A DNA stretch of 64,000 bases from JACRPH01 sp041665465 (GTDB lineage: Archaea; Nanobdellota; Nanobdellia; Woesearchaeales; GW2011-AR9), in assembly GCA_041665465.1 (NCBI GenBank), contig JBAYIU010000001.1, forward strand, positions 992,001 to 1,056,000, read 5' to 3'. The translations under genes and the position numbers were made by a program. Positions 43,632 through 52,652 of the stretch are shown here, piece by piece (position 1 is the first letter of the stretch; each line of letters opens with the position of its first letter). The notes beneath the pieces were generated by a model. That model ran no database searches, was not told the DNA's origin, and was given only the letters and a program-made list of their open reading frames with translations.

Positions 43632-44783
43632 ATGGCTAAACCTGAACAAAAGAAACTTACTGATGAACCAAAAACATCTTCTCGTCAGTCAGGATACTCT
43701 TCTAATCAAAAGACTCCCGCTCAAGAGTTAGTTGGTCTTGGAAAGAGTGTAGTTCAAGACATCAATAAAGGACAAAATCCTAAAATTGAACTTTCAGTTA
43801 GGGGGTTGAGTAATGTTGTCTATGATAAGGAGTCTAAGACACTCGGTCTGGGAGATAAGACTGCACAAAGATTCTTTTTCAATGTAGCTCATACTAAAAA
43901 GTTCTTACAGACCATTGAAGTAGCTTCAGTATGTAAGGACCTATTAGATGTCAATAAGCATGCTAGTCTGAGAGATGTATTCTATATGGTTAAACGTACC
44001 ATCCCCAACACTAAAATTAACGTGGTGGATGAACAAAAAGAATCAGATAAAGCTATTGAAGATCTCGAAATTATTACTGAGTTTCCTCGTGAATCTTTAC
44101 ACGTTAACGCCAACAAAATGGGTAGTGTCGCTGGTAAGGTAATCATTGAAGATTCTGGAGATACTATCGATTGGTCCAAACTTGGTTCTGGAGGATGGTC
44201 TATCCCTAGTAATGTTGAAAATATTACTTTCAAGAAAGTTGATGCTAAATATGTGATGTACATGGAAAAAGCTGCCGTCTGGGAAAGATTGCACGAAGAT
44301 CGCTTTTGGTCTAAACAGAATTGTATCATCATGTCTTCTCAGGGTCAAACCACGCGAGGAATAAGAAGATTATTACAAAGGTTAAGTACTGAACATAACT
44401 TGCCTATCTATATCTTAACTGATGGTGATCCGTGGGGATGGTATATCTATTCCGTTATTAAGTATGGTTCTATCAGTTTAGCACACATGGCGGAAGAGAT
44501 GGCTATCCCCACAGTTAAATTCTTGGGAATAACTTGTGATGATATTGTTAATTATGATCTGAAACGACATTTCATTAAATTGACAGAACAGGATATCTCT
44601 CGTATGAAACAAATGCAGGCTTATGAATGGTTTGTCAAGAATAAAGATTGGCAACGCCAGTTCAAGATGATGAAAGAGTTCAATGCCAAAGTGGAAATCC
44701 AAGCTTTATCTTCTAAGGGTATTTCCTTTATCTCTGAGAAATATTTACCTGAGAAGATAAAGAAGCAGGATTTCTTGGATTAA
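43632..44783 (+). CDS. top6A: DNA topoisomerase VI subunit A
   Basis: A 383-residue DNA-cleaving subunit, homologous to Spo11. The catalytic Tyr is in SLRDVFYMVKRT at about residue 118, and the Toprim acids are in ILTDGDPWGWYIYSVIKYGS. The start is 3 bases after top6B's stop. An N-terminal extension of about 50 residues is charged and low complexity (EQKKLTDEPKTSSRQSGYSS). Normal for archaeal Top6A otherwise. Confidence 0.95.
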   Translation: MAKPEQKKLTDEPKTSSRQSGYSSNQKTPAQELVGLGKSVVQDINKGQNPKIELSVRGLSNVVYDKESKTLGLGDKTAQRFFFNVAHTKKFLQTIEVASVCKDLLDVNKHASLRDVFYMVKRTIPNTKINVVDEQKESDKAIEDLEIITEFPRESLHVNANKMGSVAGKVIIEDSGDTIDWSKLGSGGWSIPSNVENITFKKVDAKYVMYMEKAAVWERLHEDRFWSKQNCIIMSSQGQTTRGIRRLLQRLSTEHNLPIYILTDGDPWGWYIYSVIKYGSISLAHMAEEMAIPTVKFLGITCDDIVNYDLKRHFIKLTEQDISRMKQMQAYEWFVKNKDWQRQFKMMKEFNAKVEIQALSSKGISFISEKYLPEKIKKQDFLD

Positions 44784-44787
44784 GTTC

Positions 44788-45381
44788 TTAAAACAATTTC
44801 TGTAACTTTTGCCAGAGAGTTGGTGCATATTTTCTTTGTAGTTGTTGGAGTTCTTGGGGGGTTACTTCATCAATAGGTTTACTTCTGAAACATTCTTCCC
44901 AACTTCTTTCCATAATCTCTTTATGAGGATAAATGAAGATTGCTCCGCCGTAAGTTAGACTGTCTGGCAAGTATCTTGTGCCGGATGGGAAGAGTTGTAA
45001 TGGTTCGTTCTCTTGCTTGAAGATTGGAATGTTATATTCCTCTTTATCAAATTCTACTTCTTGCACCGGAACGTTATAAACCACTTTTATATTTCCTACA
45101 TTTCCCCAAACGTATTCCCTTTTGGAGCTACCTTCAGGAAGTTCTTTTAAGTTGGGGATTAAAGAAGTTACAATCCTATTAAGAGATTGATTTAATTTTT
45201 TGGAAGAAAGAGGTCCTTCTTTTGGTGCAGCAACATAAATTAGCGAGCGGGTTAGTGCGACTGTAGGGTTAAATCTTCCCAAACCATAAAATGCGGAACG
45301 AAAAGGCCCTTTCCAGATTAAATCCTCTCTATCAAGACAAGTTTCTAATCCGGCTTGTAGCGGGTGGTAATTATTGGTCAT
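44788..45381 (-). CDS. Unknown protein, last gene of a four-gene unknown operon
   Basis: A 197-residue soluble protein with no recognised family (MTNNYHPLQAGLETCLDREDL...). It is strand-rich in the middle and ends in a helical stretch (QELQQLQRKYAPTLWQKL). It lies 15 bases downstream of 45397-45978 on the same strand, so it is likely part of an operon with 46437, 46015 and 45397. Confidence 0.5.
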   Translation of the reverse strand: MTNNYHPLQAGLETCLDREDLIWKGPFRSAFYGLGRFNPTVALTRSLIYVAAPKEGPLSSKKLNQSLNRIVTSLIPNLKELPEGSSKREYVWGNVGNIKVVYNVPVQEVEFDKEEYNIPIFKQENEPLQLFPSGTRYLPDSLTYGGAIFIYPHKEIMERSWEECFRSKPIDEVTPQELQQLQRKYAPTLWQKLQKLF

Positions 45382-45396
45382 GTGTTAATCTCTTAG

Positions 45397-45978
45397 TTAT
45401 TTTAGTCCTAATGCTTCACTCACGAAGTCATATAATCTGCTTCGTAGATAATCTGAATAATCTGCATCCACATTTGGAGGTTCTAATATGAATGGTCTCT
45501 TCTTTTCTGAACCGTGAAATCCAGATATGGCTAATAAAGATTGATGTAATTGGTTAACTCGATAATCTACACCTTTACCTAAGTCTGGTGCTCCGCTTTC
45601 TGGGGTTATCTTAACTTGTAGGGCCCAATTTAATTTTTTGAATGAATCTAAAACCGTAACCACTAATCCTGATTCTTCTTGTAAATCTCCTAGAACGTCG
45701 ATTGGAATAGGAATACAATTCATTCTTCTTCTTTTCCCGTGATCCCAGTAATTCATCCTTCCTCCAACCCTTCCTGAAAAATGTGGGTTGGTAGTAGGAT
45801 ATACTCCTCCTTCTATCGCTTTTGATAAAAGTCTCAGATATCCATTTTCTACCTTAGAAGTAATAGTAATCCCATGATTGCTGCGATTATATCGCTCTAA
45901 TTGGTCTGTAGTAAAATTTGAAAAGTAACCTTCCAAGTATTCAATACTTACTGAATATATTTGCAATCCATCAGTCAT
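45397..45978 (-). CDS. Unknown protein
   Basis: A 193-residue protein, no family recognised. Starts MTDGLQIYSVSIEYLEGYFSNFTTDQ; the centre holds RVGGRMNYWDHGKRRRMNCIPIPI and HGSEKKRPFI, with a mix of basic and aromatic residues. No membrane segment. Third gene in the same-strand series starting at 46835. Confidence 0.5.
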   Translation of the reverse strand: MTDGLQIYSVSIEYLEGYFSNFTTDQLERYNRSNHGITITSKVENGYLRLLSKAIEGGVYPTTNPHFSGRVGGRMNYWDHGKRRRMNCIPIPIDVLGDLQEESGLVVTVLDSFKKLNWALQVKITPESGAPDLGKGVDYRVNQLHQSLLAISGFHGSEKKRPFILEPPNVDADYSDYLRSRLYDFVSEALGLK

Positions 45979-46014
45979 ATTTCACCTATAAAATAAAATA
46001 AAAAATGAATCTCT

Positions 46015-46425
46015 TTATCTTCTGGAGAACTCAGCTTCATCTACATCCATTGGGACTAATCCTTTTGGTTGCAAATCTTCTTGAATCGCTGCAATCTTAA
46101 TCATATCTTCTAGCAAATCTTGTCTTAAAGGTAATCTTGTATCGATATCCACTCTAACCTTACCTTCTCCTTTAGGAATTGATACTTGATAAGTTGTTTG
46201 TACTAACATGGTAAGTCCGGTTTGATAAATGGTAGCATTAGGGCCATCGATAATATATTTTTGGGGGATATCTGCTCCTCTCCTAGCTGCGGTTTGAAGA
46301 TCTAAATTTTCCGTATACTCTAATCCCAATGCTCTTCTAACTATTCCATCCATCCCATCTTGTGGTTGAACAAAAAAGGAACCTCTATACGCTCCTTGCG
46401 GAGTTCTTTCATAGTGAACTTTCAT
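46015..46425 (-). CDS. Unknown protein with strong Shine-Dalgarno start
   Basis: A 136-residue protein starting MKVHYERTPQGAYRG. On the minus strand a GGAGGAG sequence lies about 6 bases before this ATG, which decides the start over an upstream ATG at 46461 that overlaps the preceding gene. The sequence contains YQTGLTMLVQTTYQVSIPKGEGKVRVDIDTRLPLRQ, a strand-rich block. The family is unknown. Confidence 0.55.
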   Translation of the reverse strand: MKVHYERTPQGAYRGSFFVQPQDGMDGIVRRALGLEYTENLDLQTAARRGADIPQKYIIDGPNATIYQTGLTMLVQTTYQVSIPKGEGKVRVDIDTRLPLRQDLLEDMIKIAAIQEDLQPKGLVPMDVDEAEFSRR

Positions 46426-46436
46426 TTTTCTCCTCC

Positions 46437-46835
46437 TTAAACCGAATTCAAGCAGCTGCAAACGGTATATCCATTATTCAATGCTTCTAATCTTGAATCA
46501 AACTTGATTTTATTAATTCTCTTAATATTCTTGGCGAAAACACATTTAGAATCATGAACTTTATCTGCTAGCATAGAAGCTACATATTCTGGTTTTTTAT
46601 CTTCCTTAACAATTTTCTCAATTACAACTTCTTTCACTTCCTGTTTTCTGAACTTAGCAATCTGTAATTCTAAGTTTAGTTTCTTGATCTGTAAAGAAAG
46701 TTCGTTGTTCTTTTGAGATAATCCTTCCATCTCGGTTTTTAGTCTGTTCATCTCATTATACAAAGCATAGATGTCTTCTCTAGCGCTTCTGAATGAGACT
46801 TTAGTGTTTTGTTCTAGTTGGTGTGGTGTGATCAT
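46437..46835 (-). CDS. Coiled-coil protein with Ada-type zinc-binding domain
   Basis: A 132-residue protein. Residues about 20-75 form a heptad coiled coil (LYNEMNRLKTEMEGLSQKNNELSLQIKKLN, in parts). The C-terminal VHDSKCVFAKNIKRINKIKFDSRLEALNNGYTVCSCL has the Cys and Gly-Tyr-x-x-C pattern of the metal-binding module found in Ada-like proteins. Zinc binding is likely. It is the first gene of the unknown operon and divergent from the zinc-ribbon gene at 47024. Confidence 0.7.
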   Translation of the reverse strand: MITPHQLEQNTKVSFRSAREDIYALYNEMNRLKTEMEGLSQKNNELSLQIKKLNLELQIAKFRKQEVKEVVIEKIVKEDKKPEYVASMLADKVHDSKCVFAKNIKRINKIKFDSRLEALNNGYTVCSCLNSV

Positions 46836-47023
46836 ATTTAAGTAACCTCTTAAGCTTAAAAAGTGGTCTTTATTTATAAATTTATCCCTTTTAAGTAGTA
46901 AAGCCCTACTTCTCTTCCTAACCTATCCATTGCATTCATTTCTCTCTACCATAGATATCTTTAAATACCGCCCGTTTCCTGAAATATTAGAATAAACTTA
47001 CAATTAGAAAAAGGGTGATTAAT

Positions 47024-47425
47024 ATGGATATCCGCAGAACCAGAACATGTGAACGCTGTCGGAATGTTGTTCCTTTAGAGAAAGTTAGACTAGTTCCGAA
47101 AAATAATGAATTAAATATGCTTGTTTGTGATGCTTGCGTGGAAGAGATGCGTACTTCTCCTCTAAGTAAGATTACCAATTCTCAATCTCGTTACGTGGCT
47201 GAACAACCTAGAGTTAAGGTTTCTAATGCTTCTTCTCCCACTCAGACGAAATATTCTTGGTCCAGTCAGAAGATTGCTCCTTTACCTACTCCTAATTATG
47301 GGAGATATGTATGTACTCATTGTAATTACGTATTCAGACTAGATCGAGCAAAAGCAGGACTAACTTATGGGGCCAAATGTCCTTATTGTGGTCGTACTGA
47401 CAAAATTAGAATGAAACGAGATTAA
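47024..47425 (+). CDS. Protein with two zinc ribbons
   Basis: A 133-residue protein. N-terminal zinc ribbon CERC...CDAC (about residues 7-45), a low-complexity middle (SSPTQTKYSW), then a C-terminal zinc ribbon CTHC...CPYC in YVCTHCNYVFRLDRAKAGLTYGAKCPYCG. I chose ATG 47024 as GGTGATT is at the SD position. It may bind RNA, DNA or a transcription partner. It is followed by 47435 with a short gap and AAGGTGA SD. Confidence 0.7.
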   Translation: MDIRRTRTCERCRNVVPLEKVRLVPKNNELNMLVCDACVEEMRTSPLSKITNSQSRYVAEQPRVKVSNASSPTQTKYSWSSQKIAPLPTPNYGRYVCTHCNYVFRLDRAKAGLTYGAKCPYCGRTDKIRMKRD

Positions 47426-47434
47426 GGTGAACTC

Positions 47435-48211
47435 ATGCTATATCTTCATAATTTAAATCATCTTACTCCCAAAGCAGCAGACGTAGAAAGCGTGCCTTTA
47501 ATCAGGGAGATTAAACAAAATGTAGGATATCCTCTTACTGAAGCTAAACTTAAACAACACTTACAAGGATTTTTTCCTACTGAAGATGATTTAAATAAGA
47601 TTGAATTTTCTTTATTATTAGTTGCACCTACTTTAGAACAAGTGGCGAAACTAGCAGAAGAGAAGAACGAAATGTTGCACGAGCCTGCTTCTTTAGTCCG
47701 TGCTAAGCAGATTTTAGATGAAATGCCTCCTGCTTTAGAGAAAAATCTTCAATTTGCGCATCAAATCCATGAATGGCAGAACATCTTCTTTATTGAAGCG
47801 TTAGAAATATTTAATGCTCTTCCTAAATTAAGGACTATGGATGAGAAAAAAGCTTACAATGAACGTTTGAACGAGATCTTTCGAATGATTCTGCGTAATC
47901 CCGAGTTTGCCTTTAATTTCTGGGACTTAGTAAATGAATCTCACACCAGTCATATTGAAGGATTGATTGAAAGTTTCAATAAGGGATTTATCTTCCACTT
48001 TACTTTAGAGGAAGAGTTGAAAAAATTAAGTTTTGACCAAATCCGTTCCAGAATCCCTGGGGATCGTATTGAAGAAGTAGAGAAGATAAAAAGAGGAGTG
48101 ATGGCCATCAAGAATGGAGTGGAATTATCTTACAACTTCAATCGGAAGATGGTAGATTTATCCGTATACTTATATTCTTACATCAAGTGGCTGAATCAGC
48201 CCATGTTGTAA
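47435..48211 (+). CDS. Unknown helical protein
   Basis: A 258-residue soluble, mostly helical protein with no recognised family. It is acidic, with a run PTLEQVAKLAEEKNEML and a regular leucine pattern. It follows the zinc-ribbon gene by 9 bases, which implies a shared transcript. Convergent with 48215. Confidence 0.5.
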   Translation: MLYLHNLNHLTPKAADVESVPLIREIKQNVGYPLTEAKLKQHLQGFFPTEDDLNKIEFSLLLVAPTLEQVAKLAEEKNEMLHEPASLVRAKQILDEMPPALEKNLQFAHQIHEWQNIFFIEALEIFNALPKLRTMDEKKAYNERLNEIFRMILRNPEFAFNFWDLVNESHTSHIEGLIESFNKGFIFHFTLEEELKKLSFDQIRSRIPGDRIEEVEKIKRGVMAIKNGVELSYNFNRKMVDLSVYLYSYIKWLNQPML

Positions 48212-48214
48212 TTA

Positions 48215-48865
48215 TTATTTTTTCTTACCTATAATCATCTCTCCATAAGCACTTAATTCTTTAGGAACATTAAACTGTTCTAAATCTGCATCTTCAAAAC
48301 CAGTGTCACTAATTACTATCCCTCCTACAGAAAGCTTTTCTAAGATTCTTCTTTCGTAATCTGGAATCTGTTCTCGCATAATTCTAAACGCTTTCTCAAA
48401 GTAAAGATGATAATTAGGAAGTTTAGAGAGAATTTCAGCAATATCTCCTTCAATAAACTCTAAAGCAATTAATTGGTCCTTCCAATAAAAAGTGATTCGA
48501 TTCTTCTTCTCTGCAAAGCTAACTCCCACCTCATCCAGTTGAGTTTTAAGTACACTTAGGGCTTCATTTTCATCAATAAAGATTAAGTTTGCTGCTTTAA
48601 CTTCTGGGAATAATCTTTCTAAGTAAATTAAAGGGGAGAACAGGTCTACTCCACATCCGGGATAGATTAAGGTGGGGTTATCAAAAGATAGATTAATCTT
48701 AGAGATCTTCTCCAATTGTTTTAACTGGGCATAATCTTCGTCAAAAAAGTACTCTTTTAATTTTTCTTCGTTTACTTTATTCTTTGGATCTAGTCCTTTG
48801 GCTTTAACTTCTCTTTCTTCGTAAACGATTAAGTTAGGCATAAATTTTAACAAAAATTCCGACAT
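48215..48865 (-). CDS. Rossmann-like protein, methyltransferase-like
   Basis: A protein of 216 residues from ATG 48865. IYPGCGVDLFSPLIYLERLFPEVKAANLIFIDENEA resembles a motif I GxGxD block of class I methyltransferases, and the acidic helix follows. ATG 48937 and 48895 are less likely because they fall in or next to the divergent tRNA-Arg. The chosen start overlaps the tRNA promoter region (atatttaaaag). Substrate unknown. Confidence 0.6.
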   Translation of the reverse strand: MSEFLLKFMPNLIVYEEREVKAKGLDPKNKVNEEKLKEYFFDEDYAQLKQLEKISKINLSFDNPTLIYPGCGVDLFSPLIYLERLFPEVKAANLIFIDENEALSVLKTQLDEVGVSFAEKKNRITFYWKDQLIALEFIEGDIAEILSKLPNYHLYFEKAFRIMREQIPDYERRILEKLSVGGIVISDTGFEDADLEQFNVPKELSAYGEMIIGKKK

Positions 48866-48898
48866 ATTTAAAAGTTGTTTAGAGTTTTTACCCATTAA

Positions 48899-48992
48899 GG
48901 TCCCGTAGCCTAGCCTGGACGTCATTAGACGAGGCAAATAAGGCGACAGCCTTCTAAGCTGTAGATCGGGGGTTCAAATCCCCTCGGGACCG
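48899..48992 (+). tRNA. tRNA-Arg (UCU) with a D-loop intron
   Basis: The acceptor GGTCCCG pairs with CGGGACC, with G73. The anticodon stem ACAGC/GCTGT encloses TCT at 48953-48955 in an uninterrupted loop. The T-arm is normal. The D-stem GCCT/AGGC is interrupted by about 19 bases (48920-48938) that fold as CGTC/GACG; removing them gives a normal D-loop. Unusually, the insert is in the D-loop and not the anticodon loop. Confidence 0.87.
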
Positions 48993-49025
48993 CTTTTTAT
49001 TATCTGGGTGATTCTTGCTACTAAA

Positions 49026-50423
49026 ATGACTGACACTAAATTATATCTTCCAAATTTAACTCGAAAAAGTATTGATGAGTTAGATCGAGATTTTCGTGCG
49101 AAAGATGCTTTCTCCGAGGTAGAGAGGGAAGTTGGTTCAAAGACAAAATTACAACGTTATGAACGTCCAATTGAAAACTTGTTTCTATTCTATTATTCTC
49201 CTGAAGACGTGTTTTATCGGAATGGTTTATTCAATGAATTACTAGATAACACTGATTTCAGAAAGAAGTTTGATGTAGTTTATCATGGGATTCCTAAGTC
49301 TAGACTTCCAAGTGAAATAAAGACCGAGGGAGAATGGGGAACAGAACGTAGTGAGGCTTCTCTGCGCAGTGATTTATATTTGATTAACCAATATCTTAAC
49401 TTTCCTAAGGCCTTAGAAGCCATGGCAGAACTTCCCGGAACAGCTGAAGCCATTCAGGATTTAAGAAAGTTTGGAATAGAAGCCAGAAGAAGTTTAGATA
49501 ATTATATTAAAATCATTCCTGCTTTGCAAGTAAAACCGTTAATCAAAGGAAAAGGAGAATTGGATATTGAATGGGGTAATCATTGTCTTGATCAAATTAT
49601 GCCTTATTATGAGTTAATCCGCCGTGCTCGAGGAATATATTTAGATATGAGAACCTATTTAGCGTCGTGTATTCCTTACGAACTAAAGTATGAAGGAAAA
49701 AGAATCCCTTCTTGCGCTCCCGTATTCTTAGATCCGGAAAGAAGAGAAGGAACCATTCTTCGGGCTTATCATCCTGCTGAATTTAAGTATGGTAAAGATA
49801 AGCGAGGAAGAACCATCGTTACTGAATTAAATGTTCCAAATGATATTCGCTGGGGCAAAGAGGCACGTAATACTTTTGTTAATGGAGCAAACAGTCAAGG
49901 AAAATCTTTCTATCTTCGTACCATAGCTTTAAACGTGCAGATGGTTATGGCGGGATTGCGTCCGTTTGCAGATTATTGTGAATTATCTTTGCCCAGAAAG
50001 TTATTCTCTTGTTTAGATATGGGTGATTCTTTAGGAGAAGGACATTTCATGACCGGAGGAAATAAAGTCTTAAAAATGACAGAAAATGCTACTTTACAAG
50101 ATTTAATATTTTTGGATGAAACCGGAGCAGGAACAGAGCCGGCAGCGGAAAGGGAGATAGCTAAAGGAATCTCTGATGCTTTAATTGAGATTGGGTTTAC
50201 TTCTTGGAATGTTACTCATGATCGTGGAGCATGGGAAGGGTATACTGAAAAAGAAGGTGTCCGTTTCTTGAGGGTGGCTGATTTAGATGACTCAGAAAGA
50301 AAATATCAAGTTTGGCCGGGAATTGCTCAAGGAGGTTATGCCATGAAGATTGCTCGAGAGAAATGTATTGATCCTGAGTCCGTTCGTGAGAAATTGAAAG
50401 TAAGATCTCTGATTAGGGGCTGA
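49026..50423 (+). CDS. MutS-family ATPase (core-only)
   Basis: A 465-residue protein. The C-terminal ATPase has Walker A NGANSQGKSFYLRT, Walker B LIFLDETGAGTEP, and the H-loop NVTHDRG, as in MutS/MSH domain V. The N-terminal mismatch-recognition and connector domains are missing; the N-terminal 250 residues are helical lever-like. It could act in recombination control, as for MutS2-like proteins, but no Smr nuclease domain is seen. ATG 49026 is preferred over GTG 49008, which lies close to the tRNA-Arg end. Confidence 0.8.
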   Translation: MTDTKLYLPNLTRKSIDELDRDFRAKDAFSEVEREVGSKTKLQRYERPIENLFLFYYSPEDVFYRNGLFNELLDNTDFRKKFDVVYHGIPKSRLPSEIKTEGEWGTERSEASLRSDLYLINQYLNFPKALEAMAELPGTAEAIQDLRKFGIEARRSLDNYIKIIPALQVKPLIKGKGELDIEWGNHCLDQIMPYYELIRRARGIYLDMRTYLASCIPYELKYEGKRIPSCAPVFLDPERREGTILRAYHPAEFKYGKDKRGRTIVTELNVPNDIRWGKEARNTFVNGANSQGKSFYLRTIALNVQMVMAGLRPFADYCELSLPRKLFSCLDMGDSLGEGHFMTGGNKVLKMTENATLQDLIFLDETGAGTEPAAEREIAKGISDALIEIGFTSWNVTHDRGAWEGYTEKEGVRFLRVADLDDSERKYQVWPGIAQGGYAMKIAREKCIDPESVREKLKVRSLIRG

Positions 50424-50490
50424 TTATCCGTAAATTTCCCAAAACTTTTCAAAAACTATATAAATAAACTAAGTTAATTCATTTCTCAAA

Positions 50491-50605
50491 GCGCCCGTTG
50501 CTAAGCGGCTAAAGCAATCGCCTGCAGATTCGTTAGGATGAGCTTCTTAGGAAGCGATGAACAGAAGATAGCGATCATTCGAGGGTTCGAGTCCCTCCGG
50601 GCGCT
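50491..50605 (+). tRNA. tRNA-Cys (GCA) with anticodon intron
   Basis: The acceptor GCGCCCG pairs with CGGGCGC, with U73, typical for tRNA-Cys. The anticodon stem ATCGC/GCGAT encloses GCA at 50524-50526, then a 42-base insert follows position 37 (50528-50569). D-arm and T-arm are normal and uninterrupted. TATA aactatataaat is at about 50454-50464. Confidence 0.9.
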
Positions 50606-50662
50606 TCATTTTTCTTTTCGAATCATTTAAATAATCATTAATAATCCTTTATTTGTTGAAAG

Positions 50663-51466
50663 ATGTTTAAGAAATATGGTTACTTGGGTATTATTTTAAT
50701 CCTATTTGCGCAATTAAATTTCTTATTTAAAATAAAGCCCTTTGATTTATGGTATGTGCCCATCGTTTGGAGCGGGTATATTCTATTGGTTGATGCGATT
50801 GTTTTCTCCTTGAGCAAGAAATCTTTAATCTCAACTTATCCAAAAAAGTTTTGGTTAGTGGTCTTATTATCTATTCCTCTTTGGTCAGTGTTTGAGTGGT
50901 ATAATCTTTTTATTCAAAATTGGTATTATACAAATTATACTTTCTTAGTGCATGTAGCAGACTTTACTATTATTTTCCCAGCAGTTTTAGAGACCTATTT
51001 TCTGTTGAAAGCGGTTCGTATATTCGAGAAAGTAAAACTTAAGCAGAAATATGAGGTTTCTCCAAGACTAATCACTTTAATGATTCTGTTTGGGATTCTA
51101 AGCTGCATTCTTCCTTTAATTTTCCCTAAGTATACTTTTTATCTGGTTTGGGTAGCTTTTTTCTTATTACTTGACCCCATAAATTATGTTTTGGGAAATC
51201 CCAGTATTATAAAACATCTGCACGATGGAAAGATGAATATTCCTTTGTGTTTGTTCTTTGGAGCGATGATTTGTGGTATATTCTGGGAATTCTGGAATTT
51301 CTGGGCCTATCCAAAATGGTTTTATGAAATTCCATTTATCAGTTTTCTAAAGATCTTTGAGATGCCTATATTGGGATTTATTGGGTACGGTCCTTTTGGT
51401 TGGGAAGTTTATGCAATGTACAATTTTGTAGCTGGTTTATTTTCTAAAAAGGAAGATATAGAATGA
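50663..51466 (+). CDS. Polytopic membrane protein, unknown
   Basis: A 267-residue protein with about seven hydrophobic helices, rich in Phe, Trp and Tyr (FEWYNLFIQNWYYTNYTF, FWEFWNFWAYPKWFY). The conserved-looking acids near helix ends could be catalytic. I do not recognise the family. It is followed after 41 bases by a NFACT-like gene with its own TATA box. Confidence 0.65.
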   Translation: MFKKYGYLGIILILFAQLNFLFKIKPFDLWYVPIVWSGYILLVDAIVFSLSKKSLISTYPKKFWLVVLLSIPLWSVFEWYNLFIQNWYYTNYTFLVHVADFTIIFPAVLETYFLLKAVRIFEKVKLKQKYEVSPRLITLMILFGILSCILPLIFPKYTFYLVWVAFFLLLDPINYVLGNPSIIKHLHDGKMNIPLCLFFGAMICGIFWEFWNFWAYPKWFYEIPFISFLKIFEMPILGFIGYGPFGWEVYAMYNFVAGLFSKKEDIE

Positions 51467-51507
51467 ATCAAGCTAAATTTATAAACTAATTTTGTTTATT
51501 TCTGCTT

Positions 51508-52593
51508 ATGAATAAGAAATCTCTTTCCTCCTTGGAAATAACTGCAATTGTACAAGAACTGCAATTCTTAGTAAGAGGTAAGATCTCTCAAATATATCAT
51601 CAAGACCCGGAATTAGTGCTACAGTTGCATGCAGTAGGTAAAGGAAAACAGTTACTTAAAATTCTTCCCGGGAAACTTCTCTGTCTTACTACTGAAAAGA
51701 ACGCTCCAGATAAACCGAGCGGGTTCTGTTTACAATTAAGAAAATACTTAGACGGAGCGATAATCCAATCCTTCTACCAGAAAGATACCGAAAGGATTGT
51801 GGTGTTTGATCTCGAATGTCATAAAGAAAAATACTTCTTAATCATAGAACTTTATTCTAAAGGAAATATTGTACTTACTGATAAAGATCAAGTAGCAATT
51901 GCAGTGTTAGAATCACAAGTTTGGAAAGATCGTACGGTCAAGCCTAGAGAGAAGTATATTTTTCCGGTTTCAGAGATAAATTACAAGAACATCACTAAAG
52001 ATAAACTTAAAGAGATATTAAACAAGAGTGAGAAAAAGAACTTAGCTACGGCATTAGCGATGGAGATTGGGTTGGGAGGAGTATACGCAGAAGAAGTATG
52101 CGCTTTAGTTGGAGTTGATAAGAATAAATTACCTAAAGATGCAGAAGAAAAAGAAATCTCTGCGATTTACAAAACCATAAAAGAACTTCTAGGAAAGATC
52201 TCTGAAACTAAAGGTTATATCTACCTAGATGAGATTTCTCCTTTTCCCTTGCAAGGAAAACAGCCGGTTAAAATCACTTCTACTTACAATGAGGCCATCG
52301 ATACCCTAAATCCGTTTACCAAAGCTTCTCCTTATGAAAAGAAAATTAAATCTATTGAAGCAATCCTTTCTCAGCAGCAAGAAACTATCAAAAGTATGGA
52401 AGAACAAATCGAACTGAATAAAAGAAAAGGAGAATTGGTTTATGAGAACTATACTCAGTTACAGAAGCTGTTGGAGATTGTAAAAGAGATGCGTAAAAGT
52501 AAAGAGTGGAAAGAAGTTGAAACAGAACTTAAAAAGATCAAAAAGATTTCTAAGGTTGACTTGAAAAATAAGAAGATAATTATCGATCTATGA
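51508..52593 (+). CDS. NFACT/RqcH-like protein without the NFACT-R domain
   Basis: A 361-residue protein. The N-terminal NFACT-N domain (MNKKSLSSLEITAIVQELQFLVRGKISQIYHQDP, FCLQLRKYLDGAII) and the following coiled-coil arms (SIEAILSQQQETIKSMEEQIE) are clear. Archaeal RqcH/Tae2 is normally about 650 residues with a C-terminal NFACT-R (DUF814) domain; here the gene stops just after the coiled coil. It may be a natural split or a truncated rescue factor. The stop is TGA 52591-52593 and no NFACT-R remnant follows; the next gene is unrelated. Confidence 0.85.
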   Translation: MNKKSLSSLEITAIVQELQFLVRGKISQIYHQDPELVLQLHAVGKGKQLLKILPGKLLCLTTEKNAPDKPSGFCLQLRKYLDGAIIQSFYQKDTERIVVFDLECHKEKYFLIIELYSKGNIVLTDKDQVAIAVLESQVWKDRTVKPREKYIFPVSEINYKNITKDKLKEILNKSEKKNLATALAMEIGLGGVYAEEVCALVGVDKNKLPKDAEEKEISAIYKTIKELLGKISETKGYIYLDEISPFPLQGKQPVKITSTYNEAIDTLNPFTKASPYEKKIKSIEAILSQQQETIKSMEEQIELNKRKGELVYENYTQLQKLLEIVKEMRKSKEWKEVETELKKIKKISKVDLKNKKIIIDL

Positions 52594-52652
52594 TTTTGAA
52601 TGATCCATTTTACTCCCTAAATCTTTTAAAATAGGCCCTTCTGGAAGAGAGT

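Noticed and set aside
46426..46461. Earlier start for the gene ending at 46015
   Set aside because: A GGAGGAG signal sits before the ATG at 46425, and the earlier ATG overlaps the preceding gene.
48866..48937. Upstream starts of the gene at 48215-48865
   Set aside because: They would overlap or abut the divergent tRNA-Arg and its promoter.
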